A stretch of DNA of 44,819 bases, from contig NZ_JAHFPY010000010.1 in the NCBI RefSeq assembly GCF_023266535.1, positions 1 to 44,819 on the forward strand, in the 5' to 3' direction. Under the pieces are notes generated by a model. It worked only from the letters and a program-made list of their open reading frames with translations, made no database searches and was not told the origin of the DNA. The translations under genes and the position numbers were made by a program. Numbering within the stretch: the stretch's first letter is position 1; every line of letters begins with the position of its first letter. Positions 31,635-40,423 of this stretch are shown here, one piece after another. This DNA comes from Sphingomonas sp. GTDB lineage: Bacteria; Pseudomonadota; Alphaproteobacteria; Sphingomonadales; Sphingomonadaceae.

Positions 31635-32636
31635 CTAAAGGTTGAACCCGCGCACGACCCGAAGGTCGCCGTCCAGGACTTCGACCAGCGCGACCGGCGT
31701 TCCGCCGTCTGTCGCGAGATGAAGCCCCGACGTTGCCGGGATCCCGAAAAGCGGCTGTCCGTGGCGGAGCAGCTTGGCTTGTTCGGGGGTGACGGGGAGG
31801 CCCGGGATGTCGTCCAGACCCGCCTCAAGCGGGAGAACCGTCCTCGTCAGTGCGCGCCCCTTAGCGATTTCCGCCAGATTGTCCAGCGATATCGCCTGTT
31901 TGAGGGTGAAGGGGCCGGCCCTGGTCCGCCTCAACATGGTGACATGACCGACGCTGTTCAATGCATGGGCGATGTCGCGGGCAAGGCTGCGGATGTAGGT
32001 GCCCTTGGACACGGTGGCGGAGAGGGTAATCTCGCAAAGTCGCTCATACTTGCCCGCTGACAGGGCTGAATTTCGCTCGCGCAACGATCGAACGAAGGCG
32101 CCGATGTTGCTATCATCCAGCAAAGGCTCATGCTCTTCGCTTCGCACCGGCACGCCATTATACCAGGCATAGAGGCGGTGAATGGTTACAGCCCGGCTTT
32201 TCAGCGCTACCTCCTCGCCCGCCCGAGCGAGGTCGTAGGCCCGCTTCCCGTCGACCTTGAGGGCCGAGAAGGCCGGCGGCACTTGCTCGATCGGGCCGGT
32301 GAAGCGCGGCAGCGCGGCCTCGACCTCGGCAAATCGCGGTCGCACGTCGGACGTCGCGATTACCTGGCCCTCGAGGTCGAGCGTGTCGGTTTCCTCGCCG
32401 AAGCGGATGGTGAAGTCGTAAGCCTTGGTCGCGTCGAGCATCCGGCCGGCGAGCTTGGTTGCCTCGCCGAGCGCGATCGGCAGCACGCCCGAAGCGAGCG
32501 GATCGAGCGTCCCGCCATGGCCGACCTTGGTCTTGGGCTCGCCGGCTTCGCGGAGGGCGCGCTTGACCGCGCCAACGGCCTGGGTCGAGCCCATGCCGAC
32601 CGGCTTGTCGAGGATGATCCAGCCGCTGATCGTCAT
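31635..32636 (-). CDS. truB: tRNA pseudouridine-55 synthase
   Basis: A 333-residue enzyme that converts U55 in the T loop of tRNAs to pseudouridine. It begins [18 protein letters not shown]; the catalytic Asp lies in [16 protein letters not shown], with [30 protein letters not shown] and [13 protein letters not shown] following. Between HRLYAWYNG and TVSKGTYIR it carries an insertion of about 30 residues ([18 protein letters not shown] ...) that I do not recall from other family members. The C-terminus has the usual PUA-like end. The ribosome-binding site is weak. It precedes rpsO by 19 bases. Confidence 0.95.
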   Translation of the reverse strand: MTISGWIILDKPVGMGSTQAVGAVKRALREAGEPKTKVGHGGTLDPLASGVLPIALGEATKLAGRMLDATKAYDFTIRFGEETDTLDLEGQVIATSDVRPRFAEVEAALPRFTGPIEQVPPAFSALKVDGKRAYDLARAGEEVALKSRAVTIHRLYAWYNGVPVRSEEHEPLLDDSNIGAFVRSLRERNSALSAGKYERLCEITLSATVSKGTYIRSLARDIAHALNSVGHVTMLRRTRAGPFTLKQAISLDNLAEIAKGRALTRTVLPLEAGLDDIPGLPVTPEQAKLLRHGQPLFGIPATSGLHLATDGGTPVALVEVLDGDLRVVRGFNL

Positions 32637-32724
32637 GGCCGGCGCGATAGACAAGGCTATGGCCTTTGACCATAACTCCGCTGGACGTGTCCAAACTCCT
32701 CCGTGCCAATTCCGACGTGCCGCA

Positions 32725-33699
32725 ATGACCGGAAAGCGCGTGACCAAGACCGAGCAAATCACGCGGCTGGCCAAGCGTGAATATCTGCCGATGGTTGCGA
32801 CCATCGCCATGTGGGCGGTGTTCGTGGCGGCGATCGGCCATGCCGACACCGCCCGCCTGCTGGCGGCGGTCACCATGATGCGGGCCGCGCAGATGCTGAC
32901 CAAGCTGGCGACGCCGCTGGTGCTCAAGCGACGGCTGCATGCCGCGAAGGAAATCCGGCGCCAGGCCAAGCGCGCGGCGCTTTTGATGCAGGCCGGGGCG
33001 TTCACCGTTTCGGTGCTGCTGGTGGCGCTGCTGGCGCTGGCGATGGACATGATCGGTCAGCAAAAAATCGCCGCGTTCATCCCCTTTGTCGCGATCGGCA
33101 TGCCGGCGCGCTACCTGCGTTTCGCCGATGTCCGCACCGCATCGCCCTATTACCGGCTGGCGCTGGCCGTAAGCGGGCTGGTGCTGGTTTCCCTAGGCTG
33201 GGCCGCGGGCTGGCATGCGGCGGCGCTCGGCCTGGCCTTCGGCGCTCGCGAGTGGGCGGCCTTCGCCGTCCTGCGCTGGTGGCCGCGCGCGTCGAAGGAG
33301 CCGAATACGCCGGTCAACGAGCCGCTGCATTTCCCCGAAGTCGCGCGGACCACCGCGATCGTCGGCCGCCGGATGCTCACCTACCGCCTGACCAAGTCGC
33401 TGCTCGCGCCGTTCGGGCCGATCGGCAATATCGCCGCGCGTACCGGCAGGGGCCTCAAGCTGCATTCGAAGCTGGAGCCCTATATTCCCCATCATTTTGG
33501 CGGCTTCCTGCTGTTCAGCCTGGTGACCTTCGGGATCGCCATCTTCCTGGCGCTGCGCAGCGGCGAACCGGCGGCGATGATCGGCGCGGCGGGCCTGGCG
33601 CAGATCAGCGCGGCCAGCACCAATGTGCTGCTGCTTTGGCGATATCTGCCGTCGCGCGACAATGAGGCGGTCGAGGATGACGACGACGATGATGAGTAG
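32725..33699 (+). CDS. Multi-pass membrane protein of unknown function
   Basis: A 324-residue protein with about seven predicted membrane helices in two groups (residues about 20-160 and 265-310). It has a basic start (KTEQITRLAKREYLP) and an unusual acidic tail ending VEDDDDDDE. I recognise no family; the organisation resembles flippase- or transporter-like proteins, but motifs are lacking. GTG 32740 has GGAAAG upstream and could be the true start. It is the only plus-strand gene between pnp and rimP and is divergent from truB. Confidence 0.7.
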   Translation: MTGKRVTKTEQITRLAKREYLPMVATIAMWAVFVAAIGHADTARLLAAVTMMRAAQMLTKLATPLVLKRRLHAAKEIRRQAKRAALLMQAGAFTVSVLLVALLALAMDMIGQQKIAAFIPFVAIGMPARYLRFADVRTASPYYRLALAVSGLVLVSLGWAAGWHAAALGLAFGAREWAAFAVLRWWPRASKEPNTPVNEPLHFPEVARTTAIVGRRMLTYRLTKSLLAPFGPIGNIAARTGRGLKLHSKLEPYIPHHFGGFLLFSLVTFGIAIFLALRSGEPAAMIGAAGLAQISAASTNVLLLWRYLPSRDNEAVEDDDDDDE

Positions 33700-33703
33700 C
33701 GCA

Positions 33704-33724
33704 GGATCGTCCGGGGGACGATCC
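33704..33724. terminator. Hairpin between convergent genes
   Basis: GGATCGTCC/GGACGATCC with loop GGG forms a perfect 9-bp stem between the stops of the membrane protein gene and tdk. No U-run, so it is at best a weak bidirectional terminator. Confidence 0.5.
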
Positions 33725-33738
33725 GAGCAACTCATGGA

Positions 33739-34353
33739 CTAGCGCGGAATGGCCAGGCTTAGCTGGCGCGCTTCGCTTTCCCGCAATCGCTCGAAGAAAT
33801 GGCGGCGGCACAGCGCGATATAGCGGTCGTTGCCGCCGATCTCGGTCTGCGCGCCGGCCACGACCGCATGGCCGTCCTCGTCGACGCGAAGGTTCATGGT
33901 TGCCTTGCGGCCGCACTCGCACACCGCCTTCAATTCGGTCAGTGAGTCCGCCAGCGCCAACAGCGCCGCCGAGCCGGGGAAGAGGTTGGCCTGGAAGTCG
34001 GTGCGGAGGCCATAGCACAGCACCGGGATCTTGAGCTCGTCGGTGATCCGGCACAGTTGCAGCACCTGGTCGCGCGCCAGGAATTGCGCCTCGTCGACCA
34101 GGATGCAGTCGAGCTTGCGCCTGATCAGCTCGCGCACCACCGCGTCAAACAGGTTGGTGTCGTCCGAATAGCGGTTGGCCTCGGTTTCCAGCCCGATGCG
34201 CGAGCCGATCACGCCCGCACCCTGGCGATGATCGAGGTTGGCCGTCCACAGCATCGTCGCCATGCCGCGCTCGCGGTAATTGAAGTCGGCCTGCAGCAGG
34301 GTGGTCGATTTCCCGGCGTTCATCGCCGCATAGTAGAAATAGAGCTTGGCCAT
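33739..34353 (-). CDS. tdk: Thymidine kinase
   Basis: A 204-residue salvage enzyme that phosphorylates thymidine to dTMP with ATP. It has the P-loop YAAMNAGKSTTLLQ, Walker B-like ILVDEAQFL, and the lasso and zinc-ligand segments VCECGRKA and ALCRRHF. Length matches the family. It starts 3 bases after the stop of a lipoprotein gene, so it ends a minus-strand unit with two secreted unknown proteins. Co-location with the translation block appears to be a local insertion. Confidence 0.95.
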   Translation of the reverse strand: MAKLYFYYAAMNAGKSTTLLQADFNYRERGMATMLWTANLDHRQGAGVIGSRIGLETEANRYSDDTNLFDAVVRELIRRKLDCILVDEAQFLARDQVLQLCRITDELKIPVLCYGLRTDFQANLFPGSAALLALADSLTELKAVCECGRKATMNLRVDEDGHAVVAGAQTEIGGNDRYIALCRRHFFERLRESEARQLSLAIPR

Positions 34354-34356
34354 CCG

Positions 34357-35133
34357 TTAGCTGTTTCCCGGGCGGAACTCGTAGTAAGGACCATCGCTCG
34401 GCAATTCCGCAGGCCCTTCCGATTTATCGATCCGAATGGATCCGGAAACGATGGCGCCGGTTTCGGCGTCCGAGATCATGTAGAAGGATTTCCACTGCTT
34501 TTCGGGCGGAATCTCACCCTCATGGTCGAGCCCAACACAAGCATCTGGCCTCGTTGTAAATAGCCATGCGATCTTTCGGCCATCGCGGGACCAGCCGTAA
34601 GCGAGGCCGGTAGCCCAATCCCAATCCGGATTTGGCAAGCAAGGTGAGATGCGCCGTGCTTGCTTCAATCCTTCCAGTGTCATCGCAGGGCGCTGCGCGA
34701 CTGTGCCTCGAGTGATTTCATACACTTCGGGTCGGTCCAAGAACGATCCGACATGATGATTTACGAAGAACCAATTTGGTCGCGGCGACCAGTGGAGATC
34801 GAATGGCATCCCGTCGTTGAGGCCAGGCACGCTCCCCACCTTTGTTCCGTCACTTGCGAGAATGTGGACCTCGTAAGCCTCTTCCGGACCGATGGCCGGT
34901 GTCTGGACAAGCGTCCAACGTTTGTCCGGGGAGATCGACGTCTGCGGACAGGTCGAAATGAACTGGACACCACCATCCGGGTTTACGCCGATATGCTTAC
35001 AATCGTCATCCAGCGCGCCGGTTGCCCTATGCCATACGGCGTTAGATCCCTGTCCTTGTGGTTCGTCGGACTTGGCAGCATTACAGCTCGCCAGCGCCAA
35101 GCTTGAAATTGCGTAAAGGTAAATCCTCGCCAT
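34357..35133 (-). CDS. Hypothetical lipoprotein (WD40-like fold possible)
   Basis: A 258-residue protein with a signal peptide and the lipobox LALASC. Repeated motifs such as SPDKRWTLV, HWSPRPNWF and WSRDGRKIAWLF are typical of blades in TolB- or WD40-like beta-propellers, though there are too few for a full propeller to be sure. No named family. It overlaps the upstream secreted protein gene by one base (TGATG) and is followed within 3 bases by tdk. Composition is less GC-rich than the translation genes. Confidence 0.7.
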   Translation of the reverse strand: MARIYLYAISSLALASCNAAKSDEPQGQGSNAVWHRATGALDDDCKHIGVNPDGGVQFISTCPQTSISPDKRWTLVQTPAIGPEEAYEVHILASDGTKVGSVPGLNDGMPFDLHWSPRPNWFFVNHHVGSFLDRPEVYEITRGTVAQRPAMTLEGLKQARRISPCLPNPDWDWATGLAYGWSRDGRKIAWLFTTRPDACVGLDHEGEIPPEKQWKSFYMISDAETGAIVSGSIRIDKSEGPAELPSDGPYYEFRPGNS

Positions 35134-35537
35134 CAGGGACAGGCGCCCCCCTTGGGCGCAACCTTGAAATCGCTGAGGCGGACGGCATCCGCCTTTTGCG
35201 GCCAGGATTCGAACGACAGCCGGCCGTCTGGCGGCAGCGCGCAGCTGCGCGCCGCGACCGGATTGTCAGTGCCGAGCAGCTCTGCCCGGTAGGTGAAGGC
35301 GATCGGATTGTTGCTGACGATGGTCATGGTCGTGCCGAGCAGGCTTCGGACCGTAACCTGGATCTGGCCCGAAGCGGGCCTGGCATCGGCACTGGCCTTG
35401 CGCGCGTGAACCGGCTGGCCGCGAAACAGGCTGAACTGCCACGTCTCACCGGTCTTGATCGTCAGGGCGGCGGGCTTGGCTGCTCCAACGGGCGTGGCCG
35501 CGATCAGCAGCGCAAGTCCAATCAGGCGGATCGACAT
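35133..35537 (-). CDS. Secreted hypothetical protein (134 aa)
   Basis: A protein with a signal peptide (LIGLALLIAATPVGAAK) and a beta-rich mature domain with TMTIVSNNPIAFTYRAELLG and two Cys (SCALPPDG near the middle, and GGACP at the end) that may form a disulfide. No family recognised with certainty. It is translationally coupled to the downstream lipoprotein gene, and its start is 37 bases downstream of the site-2 protease gene's stop. Confidence 0.72.
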   Translation of the reverse strand: MSIRLIGLALLIAATPVGAAKPAALTIKTGETWQFSLFRGQPVHARKASADARPASGQIQVTVRSLLGTTMTIVSNNPIAFTYRAELLGTDNPVAARSCALPPDGRLSFESWPQKADAVRLSDFKVAPKGGACP

Positions 35538-35574
35538 TGGGCCACTGTATTCGGCTGCACCGGTTAATCCAGCC

Positions 35575-36246
35575 TTACCCCACCGAATTGGGCAGCAGCG
35601 CGCGGATGTTCCAGTTGACCGGCGGGTCGATTAGCTTGGCCACGACGTTCGCGCTGGGGAACATCTTCGGGACGACCAGCAGCAGGATAATCAGCAGCAG
35701 GAAGCCGTATCGGCCAAGCTTGCGGTAGTGAACCGCAAGGCTTCGCGGCAGCAGGCCTTCGACGACGTGGCCGCCGTCGAACGGCGGCATCGGGATCAGG
35801 TTGAAGACGGCAAGGAAGACATTGATCGCCATGAAATTGAGCAAATTCTGGCTGATGAACTGCCAGAGCTCGCCCGTGGGGTTGAACGCCGCCAGCACCG
35901 CGATCGCCAGCGCCGCCACAACCGCCAGCAGCAGATTCATGCCCGGGCCGGCCAGCGCTACCAGCATCATATGATAACGCGGGTTGCGCAGGCGGCTCGC
36001 GACGACCGGCACCGGCTTGGCCCAGCCGAAAATCGGAGCGCCGCTCAACGCCAGGATCATCGGGAGGATGACTGTTCCAACCGGATCGACATGCTTGATC
36101 GGGTTGAAGGTCAAGCGCCCGCGCTGCCTGGCCGTCGGATCGCCAAGCATGTTCGCGACCCAGCCGTGCGAGACTTCGTGGAAAACGATCGCAATGACGA
36201 GCGGGACGATCCAGGACGCAGCGTTCAGCAGCAGGCTGTCGGTCAA
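35575..36246 (-). CDS. Site-2 protease family (M50) membrane metalloprotease
   Basis: A 223-residue polytopic membrane protein with about five helices. The zinc motif FHEVSH lies in the first helix (residues about 21-26), and NLIPMPPFDGGHV supplies the third ligand in a later helix. This is the short, PDZ-less M50B type. Such proteases cleave membrane substrates inside the bilayer; substrates here are unknown. Its start overlaps nothing but lies 1 base after the stop of the preceding lipoprotein-like gene. The common sphingomonad location near translation genes cannot be confirmed from this window alone. Confidence 0.9.
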   Translation of the reverse strand: MTDSLLLNAASWIVPLVIAIVFHEVSHGWVANMLGDPTARQRGRLTFNPIKHVDPVGTVILPMILALSGAPIFGWAKPVPVVASRLRNPRYHMMLVALAGPGMNLLLAVVAALAIAVLAAFNPTGELWQFISQNLLNFMAINVFLAVFNLIPMPPFDGGHVVEGLLPRSLAVHYRKLGRYGFLLLIILLLVVPKMFPSANVVAKLIDPPVNWNIRALLPNSVG

Positions 36247-36247
36247 T

Positions 36248-36787
36248 CTACATTCGCTCCTTGCTCGTCACGCCCTGGGTCGCCGGGCGATGGCGCTTCA
36301 TCGAGCTAAGATTCTCCACAAAAGTCCAATCGCTGCCATTTCGTTGAAATGTGAGGTCGTACACATCCTGGCATTGCGGCCCGCATTCTCGAAAGGATGA
36401 CACGCCCGCAAATCGAGATTGGTGGCCCGCTCCATCCTTCGCGTCAAAATAGTAGGGATCGAAGAAATGCAGTGACGAACTGCAATTCATTGCCCCGTTC
36501 GCAACTATCCAGCCCCGGAGAACGTCGCTTGGCAACTGGTCGAACTTCTCCGATGGAAGCAGAGGGCCGTCCGCCTTCGCCTCATCAATGAATTCTTTCG
36601 CGACATCCCGAACCAAGCATGTCGAAGCGTCTAGATTGAACTTGGTTCGCAAGACTGACGCGGCGCGCAAAAATACGCGTTCGGATTCAGCCCGGGAGAT
36701 AGGTTGCTGGGTGGCGGTGTCGAGCTGCTGGCATGCGGCAGTGCACAATATCGATGTGGCCATTAGTGCTCGTTTCATCGAGGCCAT
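36248..36787 (-). CDS. Hypothetical lipoprotein-like protein (179 aa)
   Basis: A protein with a short signal peptide and a Cys in SILCTAACQQ, which could be a lipobox (CTAAC). The mature domain has three further Cys (STCLVRD, AMNCSSS and FRECGPQCQD). No family recognised. Its start region overlaps the end of the acetyltransferase gene: ATG 36787 has AAGGAA close by, while ATG 36778 would overlap the stop by ATGA, and either is possible. GC content is low relative to neighbours. Confidence 0.68.
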   Translation of the reverse strand: MASMKRALMATSILCTAACQQLDTATQQPISRAESERVFLRAASVLRTKFNLDASTCLVRDVAKEFIDEAKADGPLLPSEKFDQLPSDVLRGWIVANGAMNCSSSLHFFDPYYFDAKDGAGHQSRFAGVSSFRECGPQCQDVYDLTFQRNGSDWTFVENLSSMKRHRPATQGVTSKERM

Positions 36788-37287
36788 TCTTCCTTGAGGA
36801 TCGAAAAGAGCACCGTGTCGCGGACATGGCCGGTCCAGGTGATGCGGTCGGCGCGCATCACGCCTTCGCGCGTGGCGCCGAGCTTGGTCATGGCCGCCTG
36901 GCTGCGCTTGTTGCGTTCGTCGACGCGGAATTCGACCCGGCGGAAGCCGCAGTCGAAGGCGCGGCGCAGCATCATCTCCTTGACTCGCCGGTTGAAGCCG
37001 GTGCCGCGCAGGGGCGGACGGTAATAGGTGCCACCGATTTCCAGCACGCCGCGGCCTTCGTCGATGCCGAGATAGGAGGACATGCCGGCGAACTCTTCGC
37101 CTTCGAACAGGACGAAGGTGCGGTTGCGAGGCGTTGAGCGGTACAGGGCGATGCTGTCGTCGAACCCGTCAGTCCCAAAATTATTGGCGTAAATCTGCCA
37201 GATTTCGCTGTCCTCGGCGCAGGCAGCCTTGAGCGCGTCGTGCCATGCATCGGTGTAAAGCTCGGCCTGGCAGCCATCGCCGGTCAT
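36775..37287 (-). CDS. GNAT-family N-acetyltransferase
   Basis: A 170-residue acetyltransferase of the RimJ/RimL-like type. It shows EFAGMSSYLGIDEGRGVLEIGGTYYRPPLRGTGFNR, the acetyl-CoA-binding region (RGTGFNRRVKEMML), and FRVDERNKRSQAAMTKLGATREG. It probably acetylates protein N-termini or small amines. The N-terminus is shorter than usual: the coding part starts a few residues after a palindromic repeat (37301-37372), which may have replaced the original start. The longer frame reads through the repeat (HPRGSGDPAREKN, a typical translated repeat) and is not used. Confidence 0.85.
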   Translation of the reverse strand: MTGDGCQAELYTDAWHDALKAACAEDSEIWQIYANNFGTDGFDDSIALYRSTPRNRTFVLFEGEEFAGMSSYLGIDEGRGVLEIGGTYYRPPLRGTGFNRRVKEMMLRRAFDCGFRRVEFRVDERNKRSQAAMTKLGATREGVMRADRITWTGHVRDTVLFSILKEEWPR

Positions 37288-37300
37288 GGGCGTTCCCAAC

Positions 37301-37372
37301 TCGTCATTCCCGTGAAAACGGGAACCTAGATTTTTTTCTCTGGCTGGGTCCCCGCTTCCGCGGGGATGACGA
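37301..37372. repeat. 72-bp palindromic repeat with CGTCATTCCCG ends
   Basis: Outer arms TCGTCAT (37301-37307) and ATGACGA (37366-37372) enclose hairpins TTCCCGT/ACGGGAA with loop GAAA and TCCCCGC/GCGGGGA with loop TTCC. The type is common in proteobacterial intergenic DNA. It fills the gap between the rbfA stop and the acetyltransferase start. Confidence 0.75.
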
Positions 37373-37765
37373 TCAATGGTCATCCAAATCCTGCGCGACA
37401 TGGTCGGACCGCAGCAGCCGGTCGATGTGACTGCCCTCGTCGAAACTCTCGTCGGCGATGAACTTCAGCTTGGCGGCGTATTTCATGCGGACCCGGTGGG
37501 CGACCTCGCGCTGCAAATAAGCGGTGTTCTGACGCAGCGCCTTGAGCACCGCTTCCTCATCCTGGCCGAGCAGCGGCTTCACGAAGATCGTCGCGTGGCG
37601 GAGGTCGGGCGACATACGGACCTCGGTGATCGACACGAGGTGGCTGGCGAGCGTGTCGTCGTGCACGTCCCCGCGCTGGAGGATTTCGCTCAGCACATGG
37701 CGCACCTGCTCGCCGACGCGAAGCAGGCGGACGCTGCGGCCTTCGGGGGTTTCCTTGGTACGCAT
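37373..37765 (-). CDS. rbfA: Ribosome-binding factor A
   Basis: A 130-residue KH-like protein needed for late maturation of the 30S subunit and 16S rRNA 5'-end processing. Recognised by [40 protein letters not shown] and the C-terminal [17 protein letters not shown]. Length and start (ATG 37765) are normal. In this window it is separated from infB by a three-hairpin repeat and followed by another palindromic repeat, whereas truB usually follows it. Confidence 0.97.
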   Translation of the reverse strand: MRTKETPEGRSVRLLRVGEQVRHVLSEILQRGDVHDDTLASHLVSITEVRMSPDLRHATIFVKPLLGQDEEAVLKALRQNTAYLQREVAHRVRMKYAAKLKFIADESFDEGSHIDRLLRSDHVAQDLDDH

Positions 37766-37788
37766 CAGCTACACTCTACCAGCGGGCC

Positions 37789-37897
37789 GGCGCGGAGTGA
37801 ATCCGCGCCGTCGGTCCTGTCGAGCTGCGCTCGCAGGCCGTCCGCCGTTCGCCGTCTCTCGACGTAACGACGCTCGCTGCGCTCCGCTTTCGTTACG
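37789..37897 (+). repeat. Three-hairpin repeat element, copy C (infB-rbfA junction)
   Basis: Hairpin 1 GGCGCGGA/TCCGCGCC, loop GTGAA (37789-37809). Hairpin 2 CCTG-T-CGAGC/GCTCG-CAGG, loop TGC (37816-37837). Hairpin 3 CGTAACGA/TCGTTACG (37863-37897). It occupies nearly all of the 141 bases between infB and rbfA, which must be transcribed if the two share a message. Confidence 0.8.
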
Positions 37898-37906
37898 CTC
37901 GGCGGC

Positions 37907-40423
37907 TCAGAGCGTGCGGGCACGCTCTTCCACTTCGAACACTTCGAGATTGTCGCCCGGCTTGATGTCGTTGGTGTCGGCCAGCAGCACGCCGCACTCC
38001 ATGCCGGCGTTGACCTCCTTCACGTCGTCCTTGAAGCGGCGCAGCGACGAGATGGTCGTTTTGCTGACGATGACATCTTCGCGAGTAAGGCGCGCATGCA
38101 GGCCCTTCTTGATGATGCCTTCGAGCACCAGCAGGCCGGCAGCCTTGTCCTTCTTGCCCGCCGGGAAGACCTCCTTGACCTCGGCGCGCCCGACCACCAT
38201 TTCGATGATCTCCGGACCGAGTTCGCCGGCCATCGCACCCTTCACCCAGTCGGTGAGGTGGTAGATGACGTCGTAGTAGCGTAGCTCGACTTTGTTGCGC
38301 TCGGCGGTTTCGCGCGCCTTGGCGTTGGGACGGACATTGAAGCCGATGATCGGCGCGCCGGTCGAGGCAGCCAGCGTGACATCGCTTTCTGTAATCGCGC
38401 CGACGCCCGAATGGAGCACGCGGACCTTGATCTCGTCGGTCGAGATTTTGTTGACCGCATTGACGATCGCTTCGACCGAGCCCTGCACGTCGGCCTTGAC
38501 CACCATCGGGAATTCGATGGTCGTCGAAGCGCGGTTGGCGAACATATTCTCGAGGCTGACCGGCGCCGAGGTGGTGCGCCGCTTGTCGAGCACCGACTGG
38601 CGATAGGCGGCGACTTCGCGGGCGCGCGCCTCGTTCTCGACCACGGTAAGCTGGTCGCCGGCCGACGGCACGGCGCCGAGGCCGAGCACCTCGACCGGGA
38701 AGGACGGCGGGGCCTCCTTAACCTGGCGGCCATGATCGTCGATCATCGCCCGGACCTTGCCCGAGGCGGCGCCGACAACGATCACGTCACCGACGCGGAG
38801 CGTGCCGCGCTGGACCAGCACGGTCGCCAACGGGCCACGGCCCTTGTCGAGCTTGGCCTCGACCACCGTGGCTTCGGCCGGACGGTCGGGATTGGCCTTC
38901 AGCTCGAGGATTTCGGCCTGGAGGTTGATTGCTTCCAAGAGGCCGTCGAGGTTGGTCTTCTGCAGCGCGGAGACTTCGACGTCCTGGACGTCGCCGCCCA
39001 TCTGCTCGACGATAATTTCGTGCTGCAGCAGCTCCTCACGGACCTTCTGCGGGTTGGCGCCGGGCTTGTCGATCTTGTTGATCGCCACGATCATCGGCAC
39101 GCCGGCCGCCTTGGTGTGGTTGATCGCCTCGATCGTCTGCGGCTTCAATCCGTCATCGGCCGCCACCACCAGAACGACGATGTCGGTGACGTTGGCGCCG
39201 CGGGCGCGCATCTCGGTGAAGGCTTCGTGGCCCGGCGTATCGAGGAAGGTGATCTTCGACTTGTCCTTCATCGCGACCTGATAGGCGCCGATATGCTGGG
39301 TGATGCCGCCGGCCTCGCCGGAGACGACATTGGCACCGCGAATGGCGTCGAGCAGCGACGTCTTGCCATGGTCGACGTGACCCATGATCGTCACCACCGG
39401 CGGGCGCGGCTGCAGCGTGTCTTCCGCGTCGACATCGGCTTCGGTCTGGATGTCGACATCGGATTCGGACACGCGGTTGATGCGATGGCCGAACTCGACG
39501 ATGAGCAGCTCGGCCGTGTCCTGGTCGATGGTCTCGGTAATGGTCACCGGGGTGCCCATCTTGAACAGCGCCTTGACCAAATCGGCGCCGCGCTCGCCCA
39601 TGCGCTTGGCGAGTTCCTGGACGGTGATCGCCTCGGGCACATCGACGTCGCGATATTGCTTCTGGGCCGGGCCGACTTCCTGATGGTGGCGCTTTTCCTT
39701 TTCGCGGGCGCGGCGAAGGGCAGCCAGCGAGCGGGCGCGGCTGTCGTCTTCGCCCGACAGCGCGCGGCTGACGGTCAGCTTGCCGGCGTGGCGACGCTCG
39801 TCGACCCGGCCGCGATTGGCGCCCGGATGAGCCGGGCGGGCAGGCTTGACGGCATGGCCGGGGGCCGCGGAGCGGCGGACCTCGCGGTCGTCCTCTTCAG
39901 CCTCTTCGCGTGGCGGAGCCGCGGCAGCCGCAGTCGCTTCCTCGGCGGCCAGGCGCTCGGCCTCGGCAGCCTGTTCGACGGCGAGACGCGCAGCTTCCTC
40001 TTCGGCGCGGCGATTATCCTCGGCGCGGCGCTTCTCGTCCTCGGTCTGCTCCTGCCTGGAGCGGTCCTCGCGGCGGCGCGCTTCCTCAAGCGAGGTCATG
40101 CGGGCCTCTTCGGCCTCGCGCAGCAGACGCTCCTGCATTTCCTTGCGCGCGGTGATGTCGTCGACCGGGCGCTTGGGCGCGGCAGGCTTGGCAGCCGGCG
40201 CAGCTGGCTGCGGCGCCGGCGCGGGCGCGGCCGCCTCGGGCTTCGGCTCGGGAGCCGGGGCCTCGCCGGGCTTGCCCAGGATGCGCCGCTTCTTGACCTC
40301 GACCACGACGGTGTTCGAGCGGCCATGGCTGAAGCTCTGCTTCACCTTGCCGGTCTCGACCGTGCGCTTCAGGCCCAGCGGTGGCCGGGTGCCGAGCTTG
40401 GGCTTATCCGTCTGGTCGGTCAT
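37907..40423 (-). CDS. infB: Translation initiation factor IF-2
   Basis: An 838-residue GTPase that places initiator tRNA on the 30S subunit. The N-terminal part has the [14 protein letters not shown] segment, then a long Ala/Glu/Arg-rich helical region. The G domain shows [30 protein letters not shown] and [12 protein letters not shown], followed by domains II-IV typical of bacterial IF-2, with the C2 domain near EVKEVFPAG. Its start overlaps the YlxR gene by ATGA (40420-40423). The gap to rbfA contains a three-hairpin repeat. Confidence 0.98.
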   Translation of the reverse strand: MTDQTDKPKLGTRPPLGLKRTVETGKVKQSFSHGRSNTVVVEVKKRRILGKPGEAPAPEPKPEAAAPAPAPQPAAPAAKPAAPKRPVDDITARKEMQERLLREAEEARMTSLEEARRREDRSRQEQTEDEKRRAEDNRRAEEEAARLAVEQAAEAERLAAEEATAAAAAPPREEAEEDDREVRRSAAPGHAVKPARPAHPGANRGRVDERRHAGKLTVSRALSGEDDSRARSLAALRRAREKEKRHHQEVGPAQKQYRDVDVPEAITVQELAKRMGERGADLVKALFKMGTPVTITETIDQDTAELLIVEFGHRINRVSESDVDIQTEADVDAEDTLQPRPPVVTIMGHVDHGKTSLLDAIRGANVVSGEAGGITQHIGAYQVAMKDKSKITFLDTPGHEAFTEMRARGANVTDIVVLVVAADDGLKPQTIEAINHTKAAGVPMIVAINKIDKPGANPQKVREELLQHEIIVEQMGGDVQDVEVSALQKTNLDGLLEAINLQAEILELKANPDRPAEATVVEAKLDKGRGPLATVLVQRGTLRVGDVIVVGAASGKVRAMIDDHGRQVKEAPPSFPVEVLGLGAVPSAGDQLTVVENEARAREVAAYRQSVLDKRRTTSAPVSLENMFANRASTTIEFPMVVKADVQGSVEAIVNAVNKISTDEIKVRVLHSGVGAITESDVTLAASTGAPIIGFNVRPNAKARETAERNKVELRYYDVIYHLTDWVKGAMAGELGPEIIEMVVGRAEVKEVFPAGKKDKAAGLLVLEGIIKKGLHARLTREDVIVSKTTISSLRRFKDDVKEVNAGMECGVLLADTNDIKPGDNLEVFEVEERARTL

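Noticed and set aside
37288-37401. Longer N-terminus for the acetyltransferase
   Set aside because: The extra residues are the translation of a palindromic repeat (HPRGSGDPAREKN type), not a protein domain.
24346-37897. CRISPR array suggested by repeated short palindromes
   Set aside because: The copies are kilobases apart, differ in stem sequence, and have no regular spacers or cas genes.
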